Below, in pieces: positions 12,578 to 23,450 of a stretch of 64,000 nucleotides of DNA (its first letter is position 1; every line of letters begins with the position of its first letter). The notes under the pieces were generated by a model that was given only the letters and a program-made list of their open reading frames with translations, was not told the origin of the DNA and did not search any database. The DNA comes from Liolophura sinensis (lineage: Eukaryota; Mollusca; Polyplacophora; Chitonida; Chitonidae): positions 9,355,608-9,419,607 of the forward strand of contig NC_088299.1 in NCBI RefSeq assembly GCF_032854445.1, given 5' to 3'. Position numbers and translations under genes: made by a program.

Positions 12578-12715
12578 TCAGGGCATCGCCAGCTTTCCAG
12601 CATCCCAAAGCTTCCGGGGCAAGACGGTCCATTGACACTCGCCTTTTGTGCTGAGATAGTCGACCGATGGCCGTACCACTTCAAATGGCTTGCACAGCGC
12701 CTGATTTACGTTCTC
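12578..12715 (-). CDS. Candidate terminal exon of an unidentified gene
   Basis: A clean splice acceptor (TTTACAG) is followed by 46 codons in phase 0 ending in TGA. The peptide begins ENVNQALCKPFEVV and ends WDAGKLAMP. I do not recognise the family. Support is the acceptor, the balanced composition, and an inverted decayed duplicate at 11697-11865 in which the similarity runs on past the stop codon. No upstream exon was found on the minus strand, so it could instead be a fragment of a duplicated gene or a chance ORF in a repeat. Confidence 0.3.
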   Translation of the reverse strand, partial: ENVNQALCKPFEVVRPSVDYLSTKGECQWTVLPRKLWDAGKLAMP

Positions 12716-13730
12716 CTGTAAAGTCAATCATAATCAAGCCAAATGCATCACCTGATAACTGCTAAACTTATGAACTTTAAGTACATATGAAATATGAAAG
12801 CCATCCTGTACTTATATATTTATGCCATATTGTGCATGACTTAATCAGAACTTTGAGAATGCCTAGGGGCTTTATATTCATCGCGTTGAGTTAGATCGCC
12901 ACGTTGGACATATGAAGGTGGCAATCAAAGCGCAGCTGAGATACATATATTTTGTTATCAACAATTGATATTCTAGCATGGTACACGATTTGAATACTGA
13001 TTTCACTGAGTCGCCTAAAACATACCTTGCCTCTTTCCAACATCACTGACAAACTGTTGACTACTTCTCTTTTTGCATGATTCCGTCCTATCTTCGTACT
13101 TTATATAATTTATTAGTTCTTTGGTGGTTAGTGTTATACGTCGTTTTGAGAACTGAATTTGCGATTACTGACCTGGAACATCTTTGTTGGTTGATTGGTA
13201 TATGAATGTCTGTTTCGACATAGGTTTTTTTGTCTCTCAGCTGATATAGGATCCAAGAACTTCCAGGACCTTCTCGGTCTCTGGACCCTCGTCTGATGGG
13301 CTTGGATAGTGTCATGTAAAGCAATCCCCAGAAGAAAGAAGGTTTATCGAAAGCGTCCAGGAAATGTGCGTACAAATGCAATCACTATGTTGTAATCAAA
13401 ATTTTACTTTACTTCATGTAGACTCTCCCTGCCTCAAGAAGACACAATATTTGTACAAATGCCTAATGACTCATCGTCGCCATATAACTGAAAAAATTGG
13501 TAAGCACGACGTTAAACTCAAGCGTAGGCCTACCTATATACCCGTATACATCTGTAACTCTCCTATGGTATGCTGATGGAGGGAAAGGTACAGATTGAAA
13601 GCTAAATAAATTGGGCGGGTAACTTAGGCAGGTGTTGTAGCACGGGTCCCTCGCTAAGCTTCACAGTGAGGGTAAGGACATTAACAATGTCTTTGTGCAT
13701 GTAAGCCATCTCTTGATTGGGCTGCCTTTC

Positions 13731-13912
13731 ACTTATTTATTTATTTATTTAATTGTGCTATGGGTGTTAAACGCTGCACTCAAGAATATTTCACTTATAC
13801 GATGGCGGCCAGCATTATGGTGGGAGGAAACCGGACAGAACCCAGAGGAACCTCGCGACCATGCATCCGCAGGTTGCTAGAAAACCTTCCGACGTGCCGC
13901 CGGAGATGCTAC
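13731..13912 (-). mobile_element. SINE family 1, head-truncated
   Basis: Minus-strand copy with a TTTATTTATTT tail and body, truncated before the tRNA-like head. It is more diverged than the copies at 19.6 and 29.2 kb. Confidence 0.8.
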
Positions 13913-14774
13913 CTCTCAAAATATAGTTTATGTATCGCCACTTACATATATGATGTTAATATTTATGTTCCACAAGTGGTACCCTCAACTCAAAATGAAA
14001 GCCGCTTTATTGTTCGTTTTGGATTTTGGCTGCGGCGGAATTCTGCTACACGTACTCAGTACATATACCTGGAATCAGTACCCTGTTAGCGCTTCCGTTA
14101 CTCGGGATATTTTGAACGCTGTGTGCGCTACAAAGCTTTGAAGTTCACCCTTGAGAGTTCTTAGAAGCAGACAAACGGACACATTTCCAAGATGAGGGCT
14201 CCCTAAGTTTAATTCCTCCCAAACTTAGTGTGTGATGTTGAGAGGTGTTAGGAATTGTGTGGTGCTAAAATTACTGCGCAGGTGGATTCTTGGTATCTAT
14301 ATTATGGGAATTGTTTGTTATGGAAACTATTGGCAGGTATTAGTTTTAATACTGAAAGTTTGAAATTCACAAGGACACAAGCAGATAGGTGGTGATGAGG
14401 CTGCAAATGACGTCCCCCTGGCACCCCTCCCAGCTGCTGGTTTAAAAAGGTCCATATTTTGCTGGTCAACCTATTCAAGATTTTAATGGCTGCTTTTTCA
14501 CAGGCTGGGCCAGGTATGTACAAAAGTTTATTGGTCACGGAATATTTGGGGCTGAGTTACATCACTAAACGTTGAGATTGTTGCTTATGGGAAACTATTA
14601 CGGATCTGAGGTGACCTTTATGTCCATCAGCTTATCAGTCACCAAGGCCATATTAACTGTGATGGAGGGGGGAAATTAACATGATTCCATAATTCCATGA
14701 TCTTGTGAACCCTGATGGTTTCACCGGATTTAACGCTAGCGCAAGTAACGAGATCTGGGTAATGGTCCATCGTA
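13913..14774. other. Gene-free interval
   Basis: No exon, RNA gene or recognisable repeat was found on either strand. Confidence 0.35.
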
Positions 14775-14902
14775 CATCGTACTTAACAATTTATCAGTTC
14801 ATACCGCCAAAGTGCTGTCGCCACTGAAGTATCATGCCGAAGACAACAGACATGGCACCCCACTCTGTCACATTATGCTGACACCAAGCCAGCCAAACCA
14901 GG
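14775..14902 (-). mobile_element. SINE family 2 fragment
   Basis: A fragment of the family whose fuller copy is at 18241-18600. It carries the ATCGTACTTAACAATTTATC end and the GCTGACACCAAGCCAGCC body motif. Orientation is set by the copy at 18241. Confidence 0.6.
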
Positions 14903-15229
14903 GCAAGTATGATAAAGCGACAACCACATTGGTCAGCGGTTGATTACCTGCGAGTAGATCATATAGTCTTTGTATATACATATATCTGGCGTGTGCAGTA
15001 TAACGCAAAACCATCACACCTTTTGTGATCACTGGATCCACTTATAGTAGAGCATATAGGTCATGAGTTACGACCGTTAATCATTATTTTCTTTTGATTC
15101 AGACACGGATTGGCTCCAACAGTTCCTGACAGAAATATACATATAGTTCACGGAAGCAATTTGCTCATTATGGTTTGCTGCTCTGAAAGAAAACAGGCTG
15201 TCCTGAGGGTTTAGATCTTTAAGGACTAA

Positions 15230-15365
15230 ACATAAGCGTCATGTCCGACATTCATATACCATTCGTAGTCCGTAAAGGGCGTTCCAAGTCGATAATCACA
15301 AGATCCATTTCCAAAACAACGTTTAACACTAGCTCCCAAAGACAAAGGTATGTAAGAAATTATAC
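15230..15365 (+). repeat. Dispersed repeat paired with 13110-13225
   Basis: The plus strand here and the minus strand at 13110-13225 share a segment containing CATTCATATACC and AACGTTTAACACTA-like phrases. Conceptual translations also resemble each other, but short ORFs and nearby SINE debris favour a noncoding repeat. Confidence 0.4.
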
Positions 15366-15654
15366 CGGTAACACACAAGACAGAAGCGGTCATCAGTTTA
15401 TAATGATGCCGGGCAGACAGTGGATATTCCAGGCATGAATTCGATATCAAAGTTCAAATTCGTAGTCCATGAATGAGTTCCATGTCAAATAACAATTAAA
15501 CAAGTATCTCAGTCGCGCGTTGATTGCAACTGTTCGTAAAGGCATCATGCAGATGTAATGAGCATGGCTACCTTTACGGCCCCTAGCCTCAGGTTAAGCG
15601 GTATTAGATACAGTTCACACGATAATAAATGTACGTAAGTATGTAAGCTTGGGT

Positions 15655-16045
15655 TTTCACATCGTACTTAACAATTTATCAGTTCATACCCCCAAAGTGC
15701 TGTCGCCACTGCAGTATCACGCCAAAGACACCAGACATGGCACCCCACCCAGTCGAATTATAGTGACACCAAGCCAGCCAAACCAGAGCCCAGTTTCACA
15801 AAGATGTCGTTCAAGTATTATAATCGCACATATAAGAGGATGACACGATAATAGTGACGTGCAAAATATCGTACGACAAATGTTCGATAAAAAAACATGT
15901 CGCATGCCGATTTGTGAAACTGGGCACTGTTTCCTTGCTCTATAAACTCTCAGGGCTGAGCAACAAGTACCATTTGGTATGAACCGACCCGGGTTTGATC
16001 CCAGGTTTCCTAACTTCGAGGCGAACGATGTGATCATTAAGCCAC
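15655..16045 (-). mobile_element. SINE family 2 copy interrupted by a MITE
   Basis: The left part matches 14775-14902. The right part holds a tRNA-like B-box on the minus strand (GGATCAAACCCGGG) and a candidate A-box. Between them lies MITE family A (15788-15926). Left and right parts align to the two halves of the 18241-18600 copy, so the MITE jumped into an existing SINE. Confidence 0.55.
15788..15926. mobile_element. MITE family A, copy 1
   Basis: This 139-bp element has terminal inverted repeats GCCCAGTTTCACAAA. The interior carries TCGTACGACAAATGT and no ORF. A second copy lies at 57804-57943. Confidence 0.8.
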
Positions 16046-16117
16046 CGAAGCGGTTCACACGGCTATGAAGAACTTATCTAAGTTTAGTAGTCTATATCAT
16101 TAAAGACGTACAGCATA

Positions 16118-16420
16118 GCGAGTGAAACCAGAACAGCGACGAAAGTGTGATAACTGGCAATGGGTCACACGTAGGCCTAATCATTGAAATATTGCCTCTT
16201 GTCAGCTTACCTCGGACAGGATTTTATGTAACTGTTCATTTAAGTGCATTAATAATAGCAATTTACACGCCCCCTAGCGCCATTACTTAATCAGAAATAG
16301 GTAAAAAGAATGCAGGTATGTTAATTACAATTTATGAGGCGTCACTGGTCTAGAAATACTCAAAATGCTGTGTGGTCATCACATTTAACATACAATCAAA
16401 TTAACACAATGCAAAGTGAC
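16118..16420 (+). repeat. Dispersed repeat D
   Basis: About 300 bp recurring at 49399, 50730, 50937, 51905 and 60860 (plus) and near 61800-62020 (minus). Landmarks are a GGTCACACGT motif, a GTGAAAT motif, CACGCCCCCTAGCGCCAT and GTCACTGGTCTAGAA. No coding potential is seen. It may be a nonautonomous element. Confidence 0.65.
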
Positions 16421-16663
16421 CAGGCCTCGAGGATGCTTAGTCCACCAGCAAAAGTATGTAGACCATTCCTCCCTATGTCATTACGTTTTGTACGCAAGCT
16501 GAGAACGTATTACTGAAGCTTTTCAAGAGAACATGTGATGGTCATACGGCCTGGGCCCGAGTCACCCTTGCGTCAGTGAAAAAAAGGTACCTCATTAATT
16601 ACCCGATGGTTCCAGACAAACAAGGAAGAGGAAACACAGGTTAAATTGCAAATAGACCCAGAC

Positions 16664-16669
16664 TTTATT
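16664..16669 (-). terminator. Poly(A) signal of C1q gene 1
   Basis: AATAAA on the minus strand, about 265 bp after the stop codon of C1q gene 1. No other canonical hexamer was seen closer. Confidence 0.5.
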
Positions 16670-16931
16670 TTTGGTTGGAAGCTTAAAGCAGGAATAATTG
16701 CATTCGATAAACAAGTATTAAAGAAAAGATGAAAAGCTTACATTTGGCTTATGTTTCTCGAACAAACCTGAATCCATAATTTATCACTACAGATCCAAAG
16801 CCATTTACATCTTTATGTCTTGTATATGTTTGTATACATGCGTAATTAAGGAAAAAAATAATACAGGGAATTACGGTAGTATATTGCCATCATGACAGCT
16901 GTGTATCGTTGGGCATTACGGAGCCTGTTTA

Positions 16932-18807
16932 CTAATAGCCATCATGGAAAGCGCGCGGTACTCTGAGGTCAGTAAATCTGCCTGCTTTTATTAGAGCAAT
17001 ATTGAAGGTGCAACTGCTGTCCACGGCACAGCCGATGGCAGTTCCGGTCCGCCCTTGCAGACTGACCCTGTCGTATTGATTCAAGATGAGAAAAGCGGAG
17101 TTGGTCGATGTCGAGTAGTCGCCCTTGGCTTTTGCAGAGTTGATGACGACGCCGTTGCTAGTCAGCGCAACGTGGGCTGGTTTCCGACTCCCGGGCTTGG
17201 TTTGGATGTTGTAGCTGATGATGTAACATCCGGGTACTGGCGCTGTGAAGACGCCGTTAACGTTGTTGTATCCACCGTTGATGTTTGTGATGATTCTGTC
17301 AAAGACGATGGTCTCTCGTTTGCTGAAGCCCTGGTCTGTGGTCTTCGTTGCCGTACTCGCCACCACATCTTCAGGATTTACCCACACCGCTGACTGCGAC
17401 TGGTAGGATCCATAACGCTTCCTTGGTCCGGCAGCCATACTGGGTCCATCAAAGTGCCCAGGCCCATAGTTGCCGGATCCTCTGGCGCCAGGCCCATAGC
17501 GCCCGGGTACATAGCCTCCAGGCTGGTAACTGGAGGGCCCTCGAGCATCCGGCCCAAAGCCTTGGGGTCCATATTGATCGAATCTATTGGGCTCATAGTC
17601 TCCATGCCCCTCAACTCCGGGTCTGTAACTTCCGGGTCGATCAGCACCGGGTCTGTAACTTCCGGGTCGATCAGCACCGGGTCTGTAACTTTCGGGTCGA
17701 TCGGCACCGGATCTGTAACTTCCGGGTCGATCAGCACCGGATCTGTAACTTCCAGGGCCTCTAGATCCGGCTGCGAAAGGTACATAATCTCTATGTCCAT
17801 ACTCGCCGGCGCGGTTACCATTCGGGTTGAATCCTGAAAGAAGTGAAATGCATCCTCGTAGGTTTATAATTCATTTAGTCCATATTCGAGAAATGGCTTT
17901 TAATTTTAACTCAAACAAAAAGTGCTATCACTGGTGTCACGATATTATTTCGAATGCTCAGTAAAAACTATAACATTTATCCAGCATTTCAGAAAGAGAA
18001 TTTCAAAAGTGATTATTGAGAAAAAATTTAAAAAAAAGAAAGCACAGAAAAGAATTTACTGCATATTGGTTGGATTGCTGCTGACACGTAATTTAAAAAG
18101 TTTACCTCTTGTATGATGGCGGCATTAATATAAGGATTGAGGAAACCTGAGTGCCCGGATTAAACCATGTATTGGCCTATGGACATGTATGATAATCAAG
18201 TATGCCAGGAGCCTCAGTCCAATGCGATCGCTGTGAGTTAAAGTGAGTGAGTGAGTGCTTGGGGTTTAACGTCGTACTCAACAATTTTTCAGTCATATGA
18301 CGACGAAGGAATCTTTAGAGTGCATTTGATGTTCCTCCTTGTTGCAGGACGGATTTCCACCGCTCTTTTATCTAGTGATGTTTCACTGAGACGCTTTACC
18401 GAAGGCAAGTAAGACGCCCCGCCCGAGACATTATACTGACACCGGTCAACCAGTCGTTGCACTATCCCCTTCATGTTGAACGCCAAGCAAGGAAGTTACA
18501 GCTTCCTCTTTGAAAGTCTTAGGTGTGACTCGATCCAGGATTGACTCTGGATCTACCGCTCCCGAAGTGGGCGCTCTGCCAACTATGCAATCGGGGCCGG
18601 TCTGTGAATGAAAGTTAATCGTATGCTCGCTTCCTCTCCGGTCGTACGTCTGAAGGTCTGCCAGCAACCAGGATGGTGGTGGGTTTTCCCCGGGCTCTGC
18701 CATGCAGGTTTCCTTCCACTACAATGCTATCCGCCGGCGTATAAATGAAATGTTCTTGAGTACGGAGTAAAACGCCAACAAATAATTAAATAAATAGAAA
18801 TATAAAA

Positions 18808-18889
<82 letters not shown>

Positions 18890-20368
18890 GCGAGCAGCAT
18901 GGACAGATTTAGTGCCGTCTGCCATCTTTACATCTTTATCCCAGGTACCATTAAGGCCGCCAGAAGAATGGAAGCACGGAAATTTAGAAAATTTCCTCTT
19001 TGATCATGGTACTGAACCCACGTATGGGGGCTGCCTCTAGCGATTGTTCTGAATTAAACATGTTTTTTTTTCTTCATTATGGAACGAAATTAAGAATGTT
19101 GCTCAAAAATTGTTTTAGAATATACTGTTTATGGCAGGCCTTTGCTTTTGAACGTGTGTGACTATCACCCTTTAACCCTTGTAAAAGACCAAAAACTGTG
19201 ATTTTGGTTTTGTCAGGTGTGTGTTTTATTGTCACACCTTGACTCTGGAAGTGTGATAGCACATCTCAAAATCGAGTGAATGAATGAATGATTATGGTTT
19301 AACGCCAAATCGGCAATTTTCCTCAAAATCGGAGACCTACTACAGTATATAGTACTTAACACCGGATGAATTTACACAATATATTCGCCTTCAATGCAAC
19401 ATGCCAAAGGTGCGTGGTTTACTCCATGAACTCAGGTTTACCCCACTGTAATCCCCATTTTAACAGTATAGGTGAAAGTATGGTGCAATCATGAAACATA
19501 TCTTTAAATAAATCATATACAGTAAAGAATAATGCCTTAGAAAGTGGTCATTGATTCATCTACACATTATATATGGTGCGTATGCAAAGCGTGCATGATT
19601 TATTTATTTATTTATTTGATTGGTGTTTTACGCCGTACTCAAGTATGTTTCACTTATACAACGGCAGTCAGCATTATGGTGGGTGGAAACCGGGCACAGC
19701 CCGGGGGAAACTCACGACCATCCGCAGGCTGCTGGAAGACCTTCCCACGTACTGCCGGAGAGGAAGCCAGCATGAGCTGGACTTGAACTCACAGCGACCG
19801 CATTGGCGAGAGACTCCTGGGTCATTACGCTGCGCTAGCGCGCTAACTAACTGAGCCACCAAAGCGTGCATGAGGATTTGAATATTAATGTATAAGCCAA
19901 TTCCTATGCAGAAGTCTTAAAACTTTTAAGTAACCATATCAGCGATAAGCGGAGTCACATATAAACCTGTGTGGCTGACTCATTGCGAGTAGATTGATTT
20001 ATTCATTTGAGTGGTGCTTTACTCAAGCAGTTAATGTAAGCGTTCTAGTTGCTAAAAACACTGTGTCAGAGAGGTGGAGTAGATAATGTGTAAGCAAAGT
20101 GCTTGTGTATTGGAACCTGTGATACATGTATATTAGGTGAACTAGTCCCACAAAATGTTAACATGTAATTTATATGAACCACATAAAGCTCGGAATACAG
20201 GTTTGAAAATTGTTTGAATCAGTCGACGGTAATTGATCGTTAACTCTTACCCGTTGAATTTCCTCGATCAGCCATATTTGCATTATTCGGATTGATGTCC
20301 CACCGTTGACCTCTGCACACACAGGCAAACAGACAGACGACCACTGCGAGAAGTTTCAGAGACGCCAT
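16932..20368 (-). CDS. C1q gene 1: secreted C1q-domain protein with a 10-residue repeat linker
   Basis: C1q-domain proteins of invertebrates are secreted pattern-recognition and matrix proteins that trimerise through a jelly-roll domain. Exon 1 (20368-20251) encodes a signal peptide (MASLKLLAVVVCLFACVCRG) and ends in phase 1. Exon 2 (17833-16932) has a TTTCAG acceptor and keeps the frame, giving 339 residues. Residues 67-116 are five units of a 10-residue repeat (GSYRPGADRP type), followed by Gly/Tyr/Pro-rich sequence. The C1q domain spans about 188-325, with conserved NGGYN, GVFTAPVPG and YDRVSLQG stretches and a CAVDSSC pair near its end. The 2417-nt intron holds SINE pieces and a TA microsatellite. 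The linker is not true Gly-X-Y collagen. Expression would be driven from the TATA box at 20470. Confidence 0.9.
17622..17757 (-). repeat. 30-bp coding minisatellite
   Basis: Four to five units of 30 bp inside exon 2 of C1q gene 1. Read in the frame continuous with the C1q domain they give GSYR(S/P)GADRP. The period is a multiple of three, so copy-number change keeps the frame. Other frames stay open only as a by-product. Confidence 0.95.
18241..18600 (-). mobile_element. SINE family 2, near-complete
   Basis: On the minus strand a tRNA-like head (CATAGTTGGCAGAGCGC as A-box region, then CCTGGATCGAGTC near the B-box) leads into about 250 bp of body ending with AAACCCCAAGCACTCAC repeats. It differs from family 1 throughout. 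It sits in the intron of C1q gene 1. Confidence 0.65.
18606..18800 (+). mobile_element. SINE family 1, 3' portion
   Basis: Plus-strand copy starting within the body (GCTTCCTCTCCGG) and ending in an AAATA tail just before the TA microsatellite. It abuts the family 2 SINE, so the two may have inserted one into the other. Confidence 0.75.
18812..18886. repeat. (TA)n microsatellite
   Basis: About 37 uninterrupted TA dinucleotides in the intron of C1q gene 1, directly after a SINE tail. Length is likely to vary between alleles and may be inexact in the assembly. Confidence 0.98.
19599..19859 (-). mobile_element. SINE family 1, full length with target-site duplication
   Basis: Complete minus-strand copy: tail at the left, tRNA-like head at the right with A-box (GTTAGCGCGCTAGCGC region) and B-box (GAGTTCAAGTCC). 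It is flanked by a perfect 14-bp direct repeat, CAAAGCGTGCATGA, at 19585-19598 and 19860-19873. This shows recent insertion by target-primed reverse transcription, inside the intron of C1q gene 1. Confidence 0.95.
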
Positions 20369-20469
20369 GGTTTGATCGGTTGTTATATGGCGACAGGCAC
20401 CAAGACGTTTAAATATCTTCTCGGGACAGGTTCCTCTGGTGAACTGAAGTCTGAAATGAAATCCGGACA

Positions 20470-20479
20470 CTTATATATA
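20470..20479 (-). promoter_or_regulatory. TATA box of C1q gene 1
   Basis: TATATATAAG on the minus strand, about 100 bp upstream of the ATG at 20368. Genes 2 and 3 have similarly placed TATA boxes. Confidence 0.65.
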
Positions 20480-21711
20480 GGACCCATACAGGCAAAACGT
20501 TCATGAACCTTAGACCAAAAAAAAAGAGAAGAAATATGAAGAAAATAAAAGAAAAGACTTTCTCCAAAACAGAATGGAAACTGTGCAATAGTTCAGGTGT
20601 GTTGGAACCTTCAGGTGGAAATTAGAAAAAATAATAGCAAATGAACAAAAGTACGGACAACATTCATTCCGATCCACTACATGTATATAGAAGAGGTATT
20701 CTCTGGAAGACAACTCATTGTTTACTCAATGTTCCTTATAATTGTCTGACTCTGTTACGCTGCACTAAATGTAACTTACTGCAGTTCTATCTAAATATGA
20801 ACGATTATCCAACAGACTATAAAAAATTTAATTACGACATATTTTACTATCAACAGCTTGGTCATATAGTGTAACTATTTTACTTTACGGGTCACTGAAT
20901 ACGTATAACATTAATTTCCAAAGGACGTATGATTTTTTCTTCAATAAGGAGTGAAACATTATCTTTTTTACCCTACAAAGGTTTGTATCTAGTGTAATTT
21001 TCATCTCTTTGTACATTGTCCAGGTAATGATGTAATCAAGATATGAATGCGTTGTGTTACACGAACAAATAAAAATTGTACATCAGATATACGTCGATCG
21101 TGCATACATGGAGCTGCATCATTTTAGTCTAACTTGGATAATTTATAAAAGTTTTTGAATATAACATGGACGGGTGAAGGGTGTTTGAACTGAACTTAGC
21201 TCACCTTTGCCTCTTTAGGAACGTCTTTAGAAACGTTTTTGTCTAAAACTGGGTTATACTGATAATATCGTACTGTGTATGTGTGAAAAATAAAAGCTTA
21301 ATATCAACGGCTGATTGTCTTGAGTTGTGATGTACTGGTTGCACTCTTACTCGTAATTAGGTGTACTTGATTATCCCATAATGTGCAAAGCCTCGGCGAA
21401 ATCTTGCAATAGAAGGAAGACTGAAGAAATTTGTATGCCCTATATATCTATAATTGCAGCTCCTTCCAGTTGCAGATAAATGTCTGCACTGAACTATAAT
21501 GTGGACCTTAATTCTTTTAAGTCTATATCCAGCCTGTAAGGCATAAGCATCTAGTAATAGCCAGTAAACCAAGCGGTAAAATGCTTCCGGAAGAGCCAGT
21601 GTGGAGTCCATGATACATTTAGAGCCAGCAGAATGGCGGTGTCCAACAGTTTGCAAAATAACATGCTAAGTGAAGGGCGACAGACAAGCGACGTCAGCTT
21701 TATAATACACT
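20480..21711. other. Gene-free interval upstream of C1q gene 1
   Basis: AT-rich DNA without recognisable exons or SINEs. Its right part shows decayed versions of the 41-bp unit that becomes regular from 21712. Confidence 0.4.
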
Positions 21712-22486
21712 TACATACTAGCAGAAGGGCGAGGTCAACTTTAGCAGACAGTAACATACTAGCAGAAGGGTGACGTCAACATTATGAAACAGTAAGATAC
21801 TAGCAGAAGGGCGACATCAACATTAGGAGATAGTAAGATACTTGCTGAAGGACGAGGTTAACTTTATGAGACAGTAACATACTAGCAGAAGGGCGAGGTC
21901 AACTTTATGAGACAGTAAGATACTAGCAGAAGGGTGAGGTCAACATTATGAGACAGTAACATACTAGCAGAAGGGCGACATCAACATTAGGAGATAGTAA
22001 GATACTTGCTGAAATACGAGGTTAACTTTATGAGACAGTAAGATACTAGCAGAAGGGCGACATCAACATTAGGAGATAGTAAGATACTTGCTGAAGGACG
22101 AGGTTAACTTTATGAGACAGTAACATACTTGCTGAAGGACGAGGTTAACTTTATGAGACAGTAACATACTAGCAGAAGGGTGAGGTCAACATTATGAGAC
22201 AGTAAGATACTAGCAGAAGGGCGACATCAACATTAGGAGATAGTAACATACTTGCAGAAGGACGAGGTTAACTTTATGAGACAGTAACATACTTGCTGAA
22301 GGACGAGGTTAACTTTATGAGACAGTAACATACTAGCAGAAGGGTGAGGTCAACTTTATGAGACAGTAACATACTAGCAGAATGGTGAGATCAACATTAT
22401 GAGACAGTAACATACTAGCAGAATGGTGAGATCAACTTTATGTGACAGTAACATACTAGCAGAAGGGCGAGGTTAACTTTATGTGA
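21712..22486. repeat. 41-bp minisatellite, about 19 copies
   Basis: Units contain ACATACTAGCAGAAGGGCGA and AACTTTATGAGACAGT. Variants (GGGCGACATCAACATTAGGAG, GGACGAGGTTAACTTT) alternate as higher-order blocks, which points to duplication of multi-unit segments. No coding potential is supported. Confidence 0.95.
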
Positions 22487-22857
22487 AATCGGTCATATTC
22501 AGTACTAGAATTGCCTTTAGTCAGTGACACGTAACAATACATTATAATTGAACGTCCATATTCTTGGAAGGAAAATCAAATTAGAACTCACAATGTAAGC
22601 TCAGTTTCAACGCCAAGAACTCATTGCCTTGGGTGACGTCATGATTATTCACAAAGCTCTGTTTGCTAGGTCTTTTCGCAAGTAAGCATGAAAATGAGTT
22701 AGATACGCAGAGTGAGAGGATCGCTGGCTATTTTCAGTTAGGACTACTGGTTAAACAAATAGGATACATGTTCGATGTTCATAATCTTTGTAGCGCTCTT
22801 TATCTCCCCTACCACTGGTATCGCAGATATGTGCTTAAACAAGGAAAAGTCCTACCC

Positions 22858-23031
22858 GATCTCAAGAATATTTCACTTATACGTCGGCGGCCAGCATTAT
22901 GGTGGGTGGAAACCCACGTACGGCCGGAGAGGAAGCCAGTATGAGCTGGACTTGAACTCACAGCGACCGCATTGGCGAGAGACTCCTGGGTCATGACGCT
23001 AAGCGCGCTAAGCAACTGAGCAATGGAGGCC
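22858..23031 (-). mobile_element. SINE family 1, internally deleted
   Basis: Minus-strand copy lacking the AAATA tail and about 60 bp of the body (the step from GGTGGGTGGAAACC to CACGTACGGCC). The tRNA-like head is present. Confidence 0.8.
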
Positions 23032-23143
23032 CAGTACATATTTAACCTGAGTTACAAAACGCGTCTGTAGTATAAACAGAAAAAACAGTTACTCAGAAGT
23101 AACACACGCCAACACAATTCTGAGACCCTAAACCATATGCGTG

Positions 23144-23282
23144 TTTCGAGGTTTCCGTGGCCTTGTGGTTAGCATGTTATGGCGTAGCAGAATGACCCAA
23201 GAGCCTCTCACCATTGAGGCAGCTGTGAGTTCAAGTCCAGCTGATCCCGTCTTTCTCTCCTGTGAATATTTCACTTATAGGA
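23144..23282 (+). mobile_element. SINE family 1, head fragment
   Basis: Plus-strand fragment with a diverged A-box region (GTGGTTAGCATG) and an intact B-box (GAGTTCAAGTCC). Most of the body is lost; a short ATATTTCACTTATAGGACG remnant follows. Confidence 0.7.
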
Positions 23283-23342
23283 CGGAATAACCTTATGTAC
23301 CACATCCGGTTTCAACATGTGGACAAAACGACCGCATCAAAC

Positions 23343-23450
23343 GGAAGAGGATACATTTATTTATTTTTATTTATTTATTGATTCATTTTTTTATTTATTT
23401 GATTGGTCTTTTATGTCATACTGAAGAATATTTCACTTATACGATGTCGT
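23343..23450 (-). mobile_element. SINE family 1, tail fragment
   Basis: Long T/A-rich tail (TTTATTTATTT) and about 60 bp of the 3' body on the minus strand. Confidence 0.7.

Noticed and set aside
15241-15438. Small gene resembling the minus-strand ORF at 13088-13381
   Set aside because: Similarity extends at DNA level in repeat debris; frames are short and lack start, splice or domain support.
17378-17821. Minus-strand ORF of EVTDPVLIDP repeats
   Set aside because: It is a shifted frame of the 30-bp repeat in C1q gene 1. The GSYRPGADRP frame is continuous with the signal peptide exon and the C1q domain.
17348-17837. Plus-strand repeat ORFs (SISTGSVTSG, RVCNFRVDQH units)
   Set aside because: Antisense shadows of the same in-frame minisatellite; no promoter or splice context.
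18719-18925. ORF with a long Ile-Tyr run
   Set aside because: Translation of the TA microsatellite.
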